From: Trichobilharzia regenti
Taxonomy: Eukaryota > Platyhelminthes > Trematoda > Strigeidida > Schistosomatidae
Direction: 5' to 3'
NCBI GenBank assembly: GCA_944472135.2
Contig: CALYDD020000409.1
Span: 62,001 to 126,000, forward strand
Length of the DNA stretch: 64,000 nt
Shown here: piece by piece, positions 35,456 to 46,136 of the stretch
Numbering within the stretch: position 1 is the first letter of the stretch
Layout: each line of letters begins with the position of its first letter
Translations under genes and position numbers: made by a program
Notes under the pieces: model-generated
Seen by the model: only the letters and a program-made list of their open reading frames with translations
The model's database searches: none
What the model was told of the DNA's origin: nothing

Positions 35456-36003
35456 ATTATTATTATTATTATTATTATTATTGTATCCTTTAGTTCCTAG
35501 AGGAACATAGGGCTTCAGCTGCGCACCTCCATTGACTTCGGTTTTCTGACAACTTTTTCAACCTGCTCCAGGTCTGTCCACATACTTTCATCTCCTCCTC
35601 GCATGACCTCCTCCAAGTCACCCTTGGACGACCAACTCGCCGCCTCCCTTTCGGGTTCCACTCGAGGGCTTGTCTAGTGATGTCACTTGAAGGTTTCCTC
35701 AGCGTATGGCCAATCCATCTCCATTTCTTTCTGCCTATTTGTTTCACAATCGGTTCCTGATTGGTTTGCTCCCAGAGATCCCTGTTGCTGATCTTTTCTG
35801 GCCATCTGATCTTGAGTATTGAGCGGAGACAGTTGTTAATGAAGGTTTGAAGTTTGTTTGAGATGCTCTTTATGACTCGCCAAGTCTCTGATCCGTATAG
35901 TAGCACTGACTTCACATTGGAGTTGAAAATCCGGATCTTATTTTTGATGCTGATTGCTGTTGACCTCCACACAGATTTGAGAGTAATGAAAGCTTGTCTT
36001 GCT
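35456..36003 (-). pseudogene. RTE-clade LINE 3' end with an open C-terminal frame
   Basis: The 160-codon minus frame (35972-35490) carries FNSNVKSVLLYGSETW, IRWPEKISNRDLWEQ, RKKWRWIGHTLRKPSSD, ALEWNPKGRRRVGRPRVTW and CAAEALCSSRN. It is uninterrupted and nearly identical to 3720-4211, so it is a younger insertion. It is 5' truncated at about 36,003, and its (AAT)n tail lies at 35,455-35,482. It lacks the catalytic FADD box. Confidence 0.9.
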
Positions 36004-36394
36004 TATAGTATAAATATTTTTCACACTAACTTGAAGTCTTTATCGGCTGAAATGATAATGAAAAAAATTTTGAAAAGCTTAATAACTCGATGGCACTATT
36101 TATAAACAACTAGACTTATTGTCGAAAAGATATATCAATAGTTTTATTCAATAAATATGATCGAAATATGGATACCTATTTTGTAGACAGCCAATGACCA
36201 GCTTATATTTTGCATAATTTACTCCTATATAACGCCTCATTTTATGTCTTCGTGTTTGTCATACAAATGCATAAAAATCTGAAAACGAACAAAATAACTC
36301 ACCACAGATATCTTCTAAATTGATATAATCAATTATAAAGTTAATTAATGAGGGAGATAACTGCCAATCTATAGAACAATAAATGCGACTGATG
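36004..36394. other. Unassigned AT-rich DNA
   Basis: Nothing is recognised. Confidence 0.4.
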
Positions 36395-36650
36395 TTTGCT
36401 CACCGACTGATATCAGTTAGATGACTGTTGAAGGCCAGACAGTGCTAGATAGCTGTTTCATCCGAGTTTGGAACACTTCATTATATTACCCACTCATTAC
36501 TCACTAGGGGACGTACAACAAGACATTCAGGTTATGTGGCTGACTTGTTGACTATTGATCAAACAGCTATCCAGTACTAACGGGTTTTCAATCATTCCAT
36601 AACTGATGTTAATCAGTGATCATACCAGAAACCAATCAAACCCCTACAGA
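36395..36650. repeat. Decayed family A SINE pair
   Basis: The left part in minus sense (gctgtttcatccgagtttgg) and the right part in plus sense (aacagctatccagtactaac, then ctgatgttaatcagtgatca) suggest another head-to-head pair, with most of the tRNA-like heads lost. Confidence 0.5.
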
Positions 36651-37075
36651 GTCCTTCTTAAACGATGCCTCTTAATATTTGCTGGTTTATTTATTATATA
36701 CAGAATTTGGAATATTCATACATTTATCTATTTATTCTTATTTATACATTTGTGTGATTAATAGTATGTTTGAGAATAGATTGTGAAAAGTGTATGTATG
36801 TATGTATGAGGATAACAATTACTCAGGGTTTTAACCATTTAATTCTAACTCATTTCACTGAGACGCTTCGATTTCGCATGTCAGAAACTACACTAATTTT
36901 TCGTTATCACGAACGTAACTAGATTTTGTCGGTGTAAAAATATTAGCAGGATCAGTAAACTATGTCGCACACCCCTTTCTGAAGAGGCATTAAATATCAG
37001 ACATTTAAGTTTGCCTTATGTGGCAAAGAAGTTTGTAATAATAAGGTGATATTTTAAACTTTACTTGGTCATGAA
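36651..37075. other. Unassigned AT-rich DNA
   Basis: A short (GTAT)n run lies at about 36,791-36,808. Nothing else is seen. Confidence 0.4.
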
Positions 37076-37190
37076 CAGATATCAGTTAGCGAACTATAGA
37101 AAAGCAGGAATTATATGACAGATTTCTGTCCCAGTGGTATACTTTCCAGCAGTATTCAACGGCGACCAACCTTTGGAAATCAAACCTAAA
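37076..37190 (-). repeat. Family A SINE 3' scrap, decayed
   Basis: Weak similarity in minus sense: agcgaactatagaaaagcag and tttctgtcccagtggtatac. Confidence 0.35.
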
Positions 37191-37246
37191 ATTCCTTTTA
37201 CATAAATCGTCGTGCTGTCACACAAACAGGTGTTTGAAATGCGACT

Positions 37247-37250
<4 letters not shown>

Positions 37251-37282
<32 letters not shown>
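37251..37282. repeat. (AT)n microsatellite
   Basis: An uninterrupted AT dinucleotide run next to the family C SINE. Confidence 0.9.
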
Positions 37283-37285
<3 letters not shown>

Positions 37286-37289
37286 AGAA

Positions 37290-37490
37290 CTGTCAGATAG
37301 CTGATGGAAATCGACAGGAAGCCCTCCACCTAGGTTACGAGGTAGTTGGCACTCGTCAGCGAGGCGTATTTGCAACCTTGAAGGAACTCATTTCCGTTCT
37401 AAGATTCGAACCCTTGTCATCCAGTGCTGCAGTCGGAGACGTTACCACTGAACCATTCGGGCTCACGACTGACTTCCTGAAGAACTGTAG
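37290..37490 (-). repeat. tRNA-derived SINE (family C)
   Basis: The minus strand reads cccgaatggttcagtggtaa (A box) and caagggttcgaatctta (B box), followed by a body with aaggttgcaaatacgcctcg. The pol III promoter is better preserved than in the 34255 copy. Confidence 0.7.
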
Positions 37491-40314
37491 TTCAACTACT
37501 TTATTTAACTAGTTATTGTCTTCATAAAATTAATCCTGTAGAGAAACCATATTTCCCTGCAAGTAAAAATGTTCAACGCGTGACATGATTATAGATTTAA
37601 CTACCACTATGAATTAATCATAATTTCATTAACGAATGTTTCATCAATCTCAATGGAAATCAAGGTATAAATTTAACGAAATTTGATGAAAAACTTACCA
37701 ATTTCATTCCTTTGAAAGCAAGTGAGATAAATTTAACCATCGTATTCTTATATACTTCTAACGTTATTTATGAAAGTTAACAGGTGATTCTGTGATAAAA
37801 CAATCATTTACTTTATTTGTCTTATCTTCTGGTGAGTAGTCTAATGCCTTGCGACTTTGGTTGCAGTTCGCACATTCTCTACGTGTGTTTATTTCACTTA
37901 AATTGCCGGAAGTCTTGTCGACGAAATGCATGGACTTGGGATACGTTTACTGAAATCGCATCACCTACTTTTCCAGATTATTTTGCCTTGAGAAGCCAAT
38001 TTCAAGGGAACAAGAGGATGGACAAAAGTTTGGGATGGCTGACCATCAAACGCCAATAGAATATGGATAGCATTTGGACGCCGGAGGAATATTTATCAAT
38101 AGAATCTTTAGTATAAAACTGAGTTATATAAATTATAAAATGACTTTTATAAGTGCTCTTTTATGAACCAGTAAATCAAGGAGTTTTACAAAGTAATCTA
38201 ATCCACTGTTGAATGTTAAAATTCATCTTCGAACCACTGGATAAATGTATTCCTATAAAATCCATCAGGAGTACCACACTGATCAACGGTAAAATATTCC
38301 AGCACTCGTTACCATTAAATCAAGCTCGGAAAGTAGCCGTCTTCTCATCTTATACGCTCTGACGGTTTCCAAAATCATTTAAGCATTAAATGACCTATCG
38401 TTTGCATTAAGAAAAGGCTAATTTAACATGGAATTCTAGAAAGAATACGCCATCGTGAGGAACAGTAAAGAATAGACACCAAAGTCATGTGGCCTTTAAC
38501 TAATCATTCAAATCGCTCGACATTCCAAATGGGTGTTGATCATAATCTTCGTTGAAAGATTTGACTTCTGTGTTGGAAACGAGTTAATAGAAAAACTAGA
38601 ATATGCATATGCGGTGGGATAATGACTTATTAAAAGTGTTGTCAGGCTGTTGATGGTTACAAATTGAGATGCAATCACTGTAGCATCACGAAGTCTTTAA
38701 GAGTTGGTAATTTGTACTTTATGATTTTTTAGATACTTTCTTTTAGATATTGAAACTCTACCTTGATGAAATGTTGCGTATATGCTACATTTGGCTTATG
38801 AGACAACCGGTGTGTGCTACGACCGTGGAGACAGAAAATACTGAAATGTAAATAGAACATTGGTATCAGCACTGTTGGGATATTGCCTCGCAAAATATCA
38901 GTGGAATTACTTCTGTAATTTGAGGAATTAGCATCATCGTTCACAATGACGAAACAGTAATTATTAAACAAAATATCAATCGCGGTAGGAGAAAAGGCAG
39001 CTGTACGATATGAATCTACGGAAGGGGCTAGTAGAACGCATTTGAAACCGAGGTGTCAATGTTCTAATAATATTCACTCAGTCGAGTTCAGAGGTTGTTC
39101 GAAACTCTAACCATTAGACTACATTCATCGTAAAGGAATTCTTCCGAATTAGTGAATTCTTTAATTGGAACTCAGACAAATTCGGGAACTATCCAAAAAC
39201 GGATTAGGTTGGTGAACAGTTTTCGAAGTGGTATGAAATACAGCCACTTGGATGAATTTTTGTCTCATTATTGGTTTACTATGTCTAAAGATAACCCTAT
39301 GAGAAACTGTGACCATGTTTTGCAACAAATTAGACATTAAAACCCTGTATGATTTATTTTTACATATATGTGTCTTATAAATAGCCTCCTTTATAAAATA
39401 AATGTCTCCTATCACCTAGAAGAACATAACTGGTTGATTCAAGGTCACCTGAATTTAGTGTTTGTTCTATACTGCTACTATCTGTGTGCATGAGCAGCAG
39501 GTAATCGTTTTGTGATATACAGGTAATATGAATTTAGTAACAGGCACAAAAATTAAGTGAGGCTACTGTGTTAAATGAGCCTAATGTGTAACAACAATGT
39601 CCAGACAAGTAAGTATGTGTTTGGGTACTTTGCAAAACCACTACCAAACGTCGTTACAGATGACGAAATGTTAGTTAACCTTAAGTCTACTTTGCTTGAA
39701 AGATAATAATCTTCAATGAAGTAACTATTAAGTGACTCCGATTCCGAGCAGCATTCAATCTTGCATCGACATGGTTTGGGTTTCCGTAAAAATTTAACTT
39801 AGTTACGTATTGCTATTCAAAGTAATAATGCTTACTTTGCTCCTTTCCTGAAGGAATAAAGACAATGAAATACTACAGTACAATATGTTCAGCTGACTAT
39901 TTACAAGTATTGATTTTCAAAGACGTAAAACAAACTGATGTCAGGTACACTGAGGAACTCATTGACTGTCTAACTGATTTTACCTATCAGTGGATTTGAT
40001 GTTTTAAATGCCACTAATTCCATGGATTCCAAATAGAACATAGGGCTTCATCGCATAGCTATTTGTATTGCATACTCCTTTTGACCTAGCCCTACAGATA
40101 TTCAGAATCTGTCATTTCTTCTTCACATGGGCAACTCTATAGCAGGTTGATTCGCCTGAATTTGCAAACGAATTTTTCAGCCAAAGTTGTCAGGGCATCA
40201 GTATGTTGCTTCGCTTTGCTTTTCATTTGAGAAAACCGTATTTAAGCTGTTCTATTCACTCTCTTATAGCTACCTATTGATGAACGTCTTTCGGAAATGA
40301 TCTGAATGTAGGCA
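37491..40314. other. Long unassigned region
   Basis: About 2.8 kb without a supported gene. At 40,030-40,060 the minus strand (gaagccctatgttctat) faintly recalls an RTE or SINE tail. Open frames are under 85 codons with no domain. Confidence 0.4.
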
Positions 40315-40505
40315 TTCTGTTTTAAATTTAATTTTAATTTTGAATATAGCTTGATTCCACACCGTATTTTTGGTACATGAAGTGATATCAGTAGCCCAAA
40401 TTTTGCAGGTCGATCATTGATATCAGGTGTATGTCGGCAGGGAATCAAACCCCGGACCATTTGCATGGTCGGCGAGAGTCCTAGGCGCTGTGCGACCGAC
40501 GCACA
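40315..40505 (-). repeat. tRNA-derived SINE (family B head, body 2)
   Basis: The minus strand reads gtgcgtcggtcgcacagcgc (A box) and ggggtttgattccc (B box), then cacctgatatcaatgatcga ... tgcaaaatttgggctactga ... gtaccaaaaatac, matching 11225-11410. Confidence 0.8.
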
Positions 40506-41283
40506 TCTAAAAAGATTTTTAATGGATAATATTAAACGATGAATGTAACTCAGAAAAGTATAATCTGTTCATGCAGGTGTATTCGAAAAATAAAACAAAC
40601 ATTTAGTACAAATTGTGAACAATACAATGATAATTCAAATGAACTGTCGTCAAGATTTGACAGAATAGTTCTGAAATAATTTGGGCGCCGAGTGAGAAGT
40701 AGACATTTGTAAAAGTTCTACTTGTTTGTATCACTAATTAATAATACTTGGTCAAAATTCCCGACTGTCTATCTCTTCTTATGGAGGCGTTAAGAAATGT
40801 TTTACAACTGTTTACCCACACACATATATGCACGTTGCGTTTAAAGTGTTTAACAAAGGTAGACCAATATTTGTGTAAGTCCGAGGTCACATTTTGATCA
40901 CAGCTCATACAATTTTGTTTATCAAACTTGTTGATACTTGTTTTATGACTCAGGATTGGACAAAGTTTTTGAAAACAAGACATGTTCCGTTTCTATATAA
41001 ACCACTGTTGTTATGTTAATTTCGATTAATTTCCCTGATGAAGTTCGGACCAGATTGACGAATGCAGGAAAACGTTGGAATTACTCATTTCAATCTCGCT
41101 GAGATTTTACAAATATAATTTTTTTACAAATCACTGTGATAACTTACACGCTCTCCCATATAGCTGAAACATTTGAATAATTTCACATTAGTGAATGTTT
41201 TAAATAAGCGAAAACGCAATAGGTCGATTATAGTTACTAAATTCTTTTCCATGACAAATAATAGAATATAATGTTTACGTTTT
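40506..41283. other. Unassigned DNA with a possible PLE tail
   Basis: At about 41,034-41,080 ccctgatgaagttcgg ... cgaatgcaggaaaacgttgg recalls a PLE-type hammerhead tail. Otherwise nothing is recognised. Confidence 0.35.
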
Positions 41284-41619
41284 CTAGATCAGTTACAGGA
41301 TTTCACCGTGAGCTGATATCCGTTAGAGTAGCATTGCGAACCCACCTAGGAGAATGAACAGCTGTTCCGTCACAGTTTGAGACTCTTCATCAGTACGCAT
41401 CCATCGAGGTGAGAATATAGGGCAATTTTGTAGAAAAATAAGCCACTGGGACCAGAACCAATGGCTCTTGGACCCACCGGAGTTCGAGCCCAGGTGGATG
41501 AGTACTGATGACAAGTCCAAAATTTGGACGAATCAGCTGTCTACTACTGTCAGGTTCTCTTATTAATGTCAGCTCATGATGAGGTCTTGTAATCAATAAA
41601 TCACACCCCTACATACCAG
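41284..41619. repeat. Head-to-head family A SINEs, interrupted by the gypsy insertion downstream
   Basis: 41,284-41,460 is a minus-sense copy (gctgttccgtcacagtttga, gccactgggacc). 41,464-41,610 is a plus-sense copy with gagttcgagccc (B box) and the block gtactgatgacaagtccaaa ... tttggacgaatcagctgtct, which has a perfect GTCCAAA/TTTGGAC stem II. The plus copy's end lies against the gypsy LTR. The same junction without LTR is at 63,885-63,910 in the other arm. Confidence 0.7.
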
Positions 41620-41957
41620 TGTAACAACAGAAGACAAGGGCGAAGCAACAGATCGTTTTATTATGAAAATCAACACGTATTTATACATATTTCAACTACA
41701 TTATTATAGACAAGCGCAGTCATCTGATTGGTTGTTTATCAGAAGTTAGGTAGACAAACGCAGGCTTCTGATTGGTTGTTTCGGGATTCCTTGACAAATA
41801 GAGTTCTCTATCTGCGAATCATATTTTGCCACGTTAACTTTGCTGTGATTGGTTGTTGACTCAGCCTTGTTCATATTTTCTCACGGCCCATATTAGTGAC
41901 CTAGACCTTAACGTAGATTAGTGCCAACCAATCGGCTAGCAGCCTGCTCTCACCACA
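41620..41957 (-). repeat. 3' LTR of the gypsy element
   Basis: 338 bp, TG...CA ends. In element orientation it holds three copies of AACAACCAATCA or close variants (complement at 41724-41737, 41768-41781 and 41845-41858), a TATAAATA box (complement 41678-41685) and an AATAAA signal (complement 41657-41662). The last 22 bases of the gag-pol frame including its stop fall inside this LTR. Confidence 0.97.
41678..41858 (-). promoter_or_regulatory. LTR promoter: three CCAAT boxes and a TATA box
   Basis: In element orientation CCAAT motifs occur at the positions complementary to 41845-41858, 41768-41781 and 41724-41737, followed by TATAAATA at 41685-41678. The spacing fits a pol II promoter with transcription starting near 41,650. 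The identical set lies in the 5' LTR at +4179. Confidence 0.7.
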
Positions 41958-44900
41958 CTCGTCCCCCCGTCAAATAGCTTCGTGCGCAGACGTTCCGACC
42001 TTCTGGGTGCTACATCCTCTAGTTGAGGATTGTTACTGACCGGCTTGTCCCACTGTACCCATCTTTGGAGCTGACTGGCGTTAACTCGTTTCTGTTTATC
42101 ACCTCTTCGGATGGTATATACTTGACCCCGTCTTTTTGTGATTGTGTATGGTCCTTCCCACTTTGGAAGGAGTTTCCGTGAACCTAGCCCGCCTCCAACT
42201 GTATATCTCCTGTCTCTACACTTCACTTGGTCCCCGACTGCAAAGGTAATGCACTGCGTCCTTTCTTTCATCTGAGACTTCGTGACATCACTGCGCTGCT
42301 TCCGTATTACATTCTTGACTGCCTCTTTCCTCTCTGCTTTTAATTTCGTCGTACTCCACTTTTGGTGCATGGGCCAGGTCTCATTGTGTACCGGTAATCG
42401 TGGTTTTCTACCATACATCAGTTGGAAGGGTGACTTCTTCGTTGTTTCCTGAGTGGTAGCCCGATGTGTTAGTAAAATCAGTGGAAGCTCCGTTTCCCAG
42501 TTCCCGCCCTTCGAGGCCAGCCACTCCTTCAGTGTACGGTTGTTTCTCTCCGTTAGGCCATTCGTTTGTGGATGGTATGGGGTCGTTCTGATCCTCTTGA
42601 TGCCCAGCTGTTGCAAACGGGAAGTAAACTCTTCACTCTCGAAACAGGGACCTTGGTCTGTCAGTATTGTCTTCGGTACGCCGTGGTCTGCAACAATGTG
42701 TCTAACTACTGCATCTGTCACGGTTCTTGCACGTTGGTCTGGGATTGCTACGGCGTCTACCCATCGTGTCGCGTGTTCCGTCATCACCAAGAGGTACTGA
42801 TTACCATTGGATGTCTGAGGAAATGGACCCATGACATCTACGGACCACAAGTCACCTATCGCGGTAACTGGAATCGACTGAAGTGGTGGTCGTATATACC
42901 GGTCACCTTTCATCAGCTGGCACCGTGGACATCCAAGTACGTATCTTGCTACGTCTTCTCTCATACCTGGCCAGTACATACTTTGTCTTAGGAGGTCGGT
43001 CGTTCTGGCCACGCCTGTATGCGCTAGCTGGTGACATTCTTCTATCATGTCGTGGCGCGACGATTGAGGTATGACAGCCAGCCAGCTTCCGTCGTTCTCT
43101 CGCCAGGTCAGAGTCCCGTAGGCATTCACTCTGAGTCGATCCCTCTGTCTGAGTAGTGTGGTTAGCTCCTTACTCGCCGTAGTTTGATCCACTTCTATTC
43201 CGTTGGTGATCACCTGTATTACTGTATTCAGCGTATCGTCCAACCTCTGCCTACGTGCAAGTCTTAGTGGGTCTTGTTCTACTGCATGCACTCCGTAAGC
43301 GACCTCGGGCAACTCAGACTCATCTTCTGGTCTCGATAACAAATCTGCCAAGACATTTTCACTTCCAGGAACGTGTGAGATCGTAAAATCGTACTCCTGA
43401 AGACGCAACATCCACCGTGACAACTTCCCCCGTGGGTCTCTCGCTGTCTTCAAAAATTGTAGCGGCTTATGATCAGTTTCGATGTGGAACCGCCGGCCGA
43501 GTAAATAAGGTCTCCATTTGTCGACTGCCCATACCATTGCTAAACATTCTTTCTCTATCGTTGAATACTTTCTCTCTGTGAGGGTCAAAACCCTACTGGC
43601 ATACTCAACGATTCCCTCGTCCTGTCTTAGGACCGCACCTATAGCGTAGTCACTGGCATCTGTGCACACTGTGAACTGTCTTCCTGGCACAGGTAGTTTT
43701 AGCGTCATTTGTTGGTGGTCGAGCAGCTGTTTAATTCTGTCGAATGTCCTCTGCGATTCTTCCGACCAAACAAACTTTGGCTCACCTAGTAGCCTGTATA
43801 GAGGGGCTGCTATCTCATTGAAGTTCTTCACGAAGCGGCTATAAAACGCTGCTCTACCCAAGAATTGTCTCAGTTTTCTCTTTGAATTCGGGGCTGGAAT
43901 CGTTTTAATCGTCAAAATTTTCTCCGGCAGTGGTTTAATCTCACCATTTCCCACTTTATGTCCCAACAGAGTAACATTCTTTTTGGCTATCTGGGACTTG
44001 GTTTTGTTGACGCGTAGTCCAAACTCTTCGATGCGTCGCAGCACGGCTTCTACATGGTTGACGTGATCGTTTTCGTTTTGACTGTATATGACGAGATCAT
44101 CACCATAAACCTCCACGTTTTTCAAGTTCCTAAGTAATAGCTTCATCAGTCGTCTGAACGTAAACGGTGCACCTGCTAGTCCAAACGGCATGCGTTTAAA
44201 TCGATATTGTGTCTGACCCACGATGAAAGCCGTCTTATCTCTATCACCTTGTTTTATCGGTATCTGCCAGTATCCTGAGCGAAGATCGAGAACCGAAAAC
44301 ACATTCGCACCTTGTAGGCGATCTAAAGTTTCTACCACTGTTGGCATGGCACACGGTCTTAACTCTGTCATACTGTTTAACTGTCGAAAATCAACACAGA
44401 ATCTATACTTCCCATTCGCTTTTTTTACTAACAGCACTGGAGAGTTGTACGGGCTATCAGCTTCCTCAATAATATCATCTTTTAACATCTCTTGCACTTG
44501 TCGCTCCACTTCGCCTTCCAGATGACATGGAACTCTTCGCGTTGTAAATGACCTTACTTTCGGATCACTTAACGGAATTTCATGATTCACCTTATCGCAA
44601 TAACCGTATGGGTCCCATCTCCAGTGAACAGATGAATCGTATTTATTAATTAACTCTGTCACATTGTGTACCGTCGACAGCTTAATCGCTGCTATCTCGC
44701 TGGTCTCATACATGTTGATATGCCCGTATTTCGTGATCACCACGTTCGCTTGCGTGTCGATTATTGCACCAATCTCACGCAGAAAATCCGCTCCTAATAT
44801 CGTTCGCTGTAGTTCGGGTACAACAATGAAAGGAAACGTCACCTCGCAGCCACCAACAACGACCGTACAGTTCGATCTACCCGTGATACGCAACACATGC

Positions 44901-45775
44901 CCGCCTACTGTTTGTACTGTCAATGAACACGGGCTAACACTCTTACATAAATTCTTATCTATTAACGACACGGCCGCCGCTGTATCTATCAAACATACTA
45001 CTTCTCGATCATTCACTCGCAACTTCGAATACAGAGCGCCTTTCTCAATAGCCCCCACTAAATCTAGGTTCATACGAAAGAAAGAACAAGCATTATACCG
45101 TCTGAAATTTTTTCTTTTTCGCCGTTCTGGGCAGTATCTTCTCCAGTGTCCCGGCTTACCGCATTCAAAACACCGGTCTTTTCTATCAGCCAACTTTAAC
45201 GCCGCCACTTCCCGCTGCAATGCTTCAATTTTCTGCTCATATTCGTTTGGTTTTGGTTGGTCTATAGCGGCTACCGTTGTGCTCAGCAGCTGTCTGGTCA
45301 CCTTCGCCAGCTCGCTAATATCCATCGGCTGCGTTGCGTTAACCAGTTGTAATCGCTGAGAAATGTGGTCTGGGACACTCTCGATGAATTGGGAAGACAG
45401 TAACTGCGCTTCTGATTCTTCATCTAAAGTGGGAAGCGCGCGTCGAAGTAGATTAGTCAGTTTCACCGCCAACACTAGCGGGTCTCCATCAGGTCCAAGC
45501 TTCATTGACCGGAACTGCTGCATTGCTAGCTGTCTGTCTGTTTCGCTGTCAAACTCGGAAACTAGTCGTTCAACCAATTTTTTCCAAGACGCTGTGCCAT
45601 TTGATCTGTCTACGCTGTCACATGCAGCCTTCGCTCGGCCTCTCAACAGCGTCCCCAAGACAACTGCCTTCGCTGCCTGCTCCTTGACACCCACCAGCTC
45701 AGCAACAGCCTCGAAGTCACGTAAGAAGCTCCTTATGTCTACTACTTCAAACGCAGCTGGCCACGGGATCTTCAT
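41936..45775 (-). CDS. Gag-Pol polyprotein of Ty3/gypsy element
   Basis: One uninterrupted 1279-codon frame starting at an ATG only 24 bases inside the 5' LTR boundary. Gag: residues 1-230, with a CCHC zinc knuckle C202-C205-H210-C215 (CFECGKPGHWRRYC). Aspartic protease: 261-332, active-site region LIDTAAAVSLI (D264) and second motif ILGADFL. Reverse transcriptase: about 420-610, with VDFRQLN, LDLRSGYWQIPI, MPFGLAGAP and catalytic YGDD (557-560). RNase H: about 700-812, with TDASDYAIGAV (D706), E741, TDHKPL (D768) and DLLSR (D811). Integrase: zinc finger H915, H919, C949, C952; catalytic D980, D1040, E1076 (35 residues between the last two); GPY/F-like WEGPYTI near 1207. The protein would make, process and integrate element cDNA. 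DTAA in place of DTGA/DSGA is unusual, and YGDD is less common than YVDD or YIDD. Gag and Pol are fused without a frameshift site. Confidence 0.96.
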   Translation of the reverse strand: MKIPWPAAFEVVDIRSFLRDFEAVAELVGVKEQAAKAVVLGTLLRGRAKAACDSVDRSNGTASWKKLVERLVSEFDSETDRQLAMQQFRSMKLGPDGDPLVLAVKLTNLLRRALPTLDEESEAQLLSSQFIESVPDHISQRLQLVNATQPMDISELAKVTRQLLSTTVAAIDQPKPNEYEQKIEALQREVAALKLADRKDRCFECGKPGHWRRYCPERRKRKNFRRYNACSFFRMNLDLVGAIEKGALYSKLRVNDREVVCLIDTAAAVSLIDKNLCKSVSPCSLTVQTVGGHVLRITGRSNCTVVVGGCEVTFPFIVVPELQRTILGADFLREIGAIIDTQANVVITKYGHINMYETSEIAAIKLSTVHNVTELINKYDSSVHWRWDPYGYCDKVNHEIPLSDPKVRSFTTRRVPCHLEGEVERQVQEMLKDDIIEEADSPYNSPVLLVKKANGKYRFCVDFRQLNSMTELRPCAMPTVVETLDRLQGANVFSVLDLRSGYWQIPIKQGDRDKTAFIVGQTQYRFKRMPFGLAGAPFTFRRLMKLLLRNLKNVEVYGDDLVIYSQNENDHVNHVEAVLRRIEEFGLRVNKTKSQIAKKNVTLLGHKVGNGEIKPLPEKILTIKTIPAPNSKRKLRQFLGRAAFYSRFVKNFNEIAAPLYRLLGEPKFVWSEESQRTFDRIKQLLDHQQMTLKLPVPGRQFTVCTDASDYAIGAVLRQDEGIVEYASRVLTLTERKYSTIEKECLAMVWAVDKWRPYLLGRRFHIETDHKPLQFLKTARDPRGKLSRWMLRLQEYDFTISHVPGSENVLADLLSRPEDESELPEVAYGVHAVEQDPLRLARRQRLDDTLNTVIQVITNGIEVDQTTASKELTTLLRQRDRLRVNAYGTLTWRENDGSWLAVIPQSSRHDMIEECHQLAHTGVARTTDLLRQSMYWPGMREDVARYVLGCPRCQLMKGDRYIRPPLQSIPVTAIGDLWSVDVMGPFPQTSNGNQYLLVMTEHATRWVDAVAIPDQRARTVTDAVVRHIVADHGVPKTILTDQGPCFESEEFTSRLQQLGIKRIRTTPYHPQTNGLTERNNRTLKEWLASKGGNWETELPLILLTHRATTQETTKKSPFQLMYGRKPRLPVHNETWPMHQKWSTTKLKAERKEAVKNVIRKQRSDVTKSQMKERTQCITFAVGDQVKCRDRRYTVGGGLGSRKLLPKWEGPYTITKRRGQVYTIRRGDKQKRVNASQLQRWVQWDKPVSNNPQLEDVAPRRSERLRTKLFDGGTSVVRAGC
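41958..41970 (-). other. Polypurine tract
   Basis: The minus strand reads ACGGGGGGACGAG directly before the 3' LTR, as needed to prime plus-strand cDNA. It lies inside the gag-pol frame. Confidence 0.75.
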
Positions 45776-45782
45776 TTTCTGG

Positions 45783-45796
45783 AGGCAGCGACACCA
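45783..45796 (-). other. tRNA primer-binding site
   Basis: The minus strand reads TGGTGTCGCTGCCT starting two bases after the 5' LTR. TGG complements a tRNA 3' CCA end, and TGGTGTC would fit a tRNA ending GACACCA, as many leucine tRNAs do. The exact tRNA is not established. Confidence 0.65.
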
Positions 45797-45798
45797 AA

Positions 45799-46136
45799 TG
45801 TAACAACAGAAGACAAGGGCGAAGCAACAGATCGTTTTATTATGAAAATCAACACGTATTTATACATATTTCAACTACATTATTATAGACAAGCGCAGTC
45901 ATCTGATTGGTTGTTTATCAGAAGTTAGGTAGACAAACGCAGGCTTCTGATTGGTTGTTTCGGGATTCCTTGACAAATAGAGTTCTCTATCTGCGAATCA
46001 TATTTTGCCACGTTAACTTTGCTGTGATTGGTTGTTGACTCAGCCTTGTTCATATTTTCTCACGGCCCATATTAGTGACCTAGACCTTAACGTAGATTAG
46101 TGCCAACCAATCGGCTAGCAGCCTGCTCTCACCACA
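45799..46136 (-). repeat. 5' LTR of the gypsy element
   Basis: 338 bp, matching 41620-41957 at every position I compared. It is followed by the CCAG duplication at 46137-46140. Confidence 0.97.

Noticed and set aside
42453..45803. Several plus-strand frames of 60-231 codons inside the gypsy element
   Set aside because: They are antisense shadows of the gag-pol gene. None has a recognisable domain.
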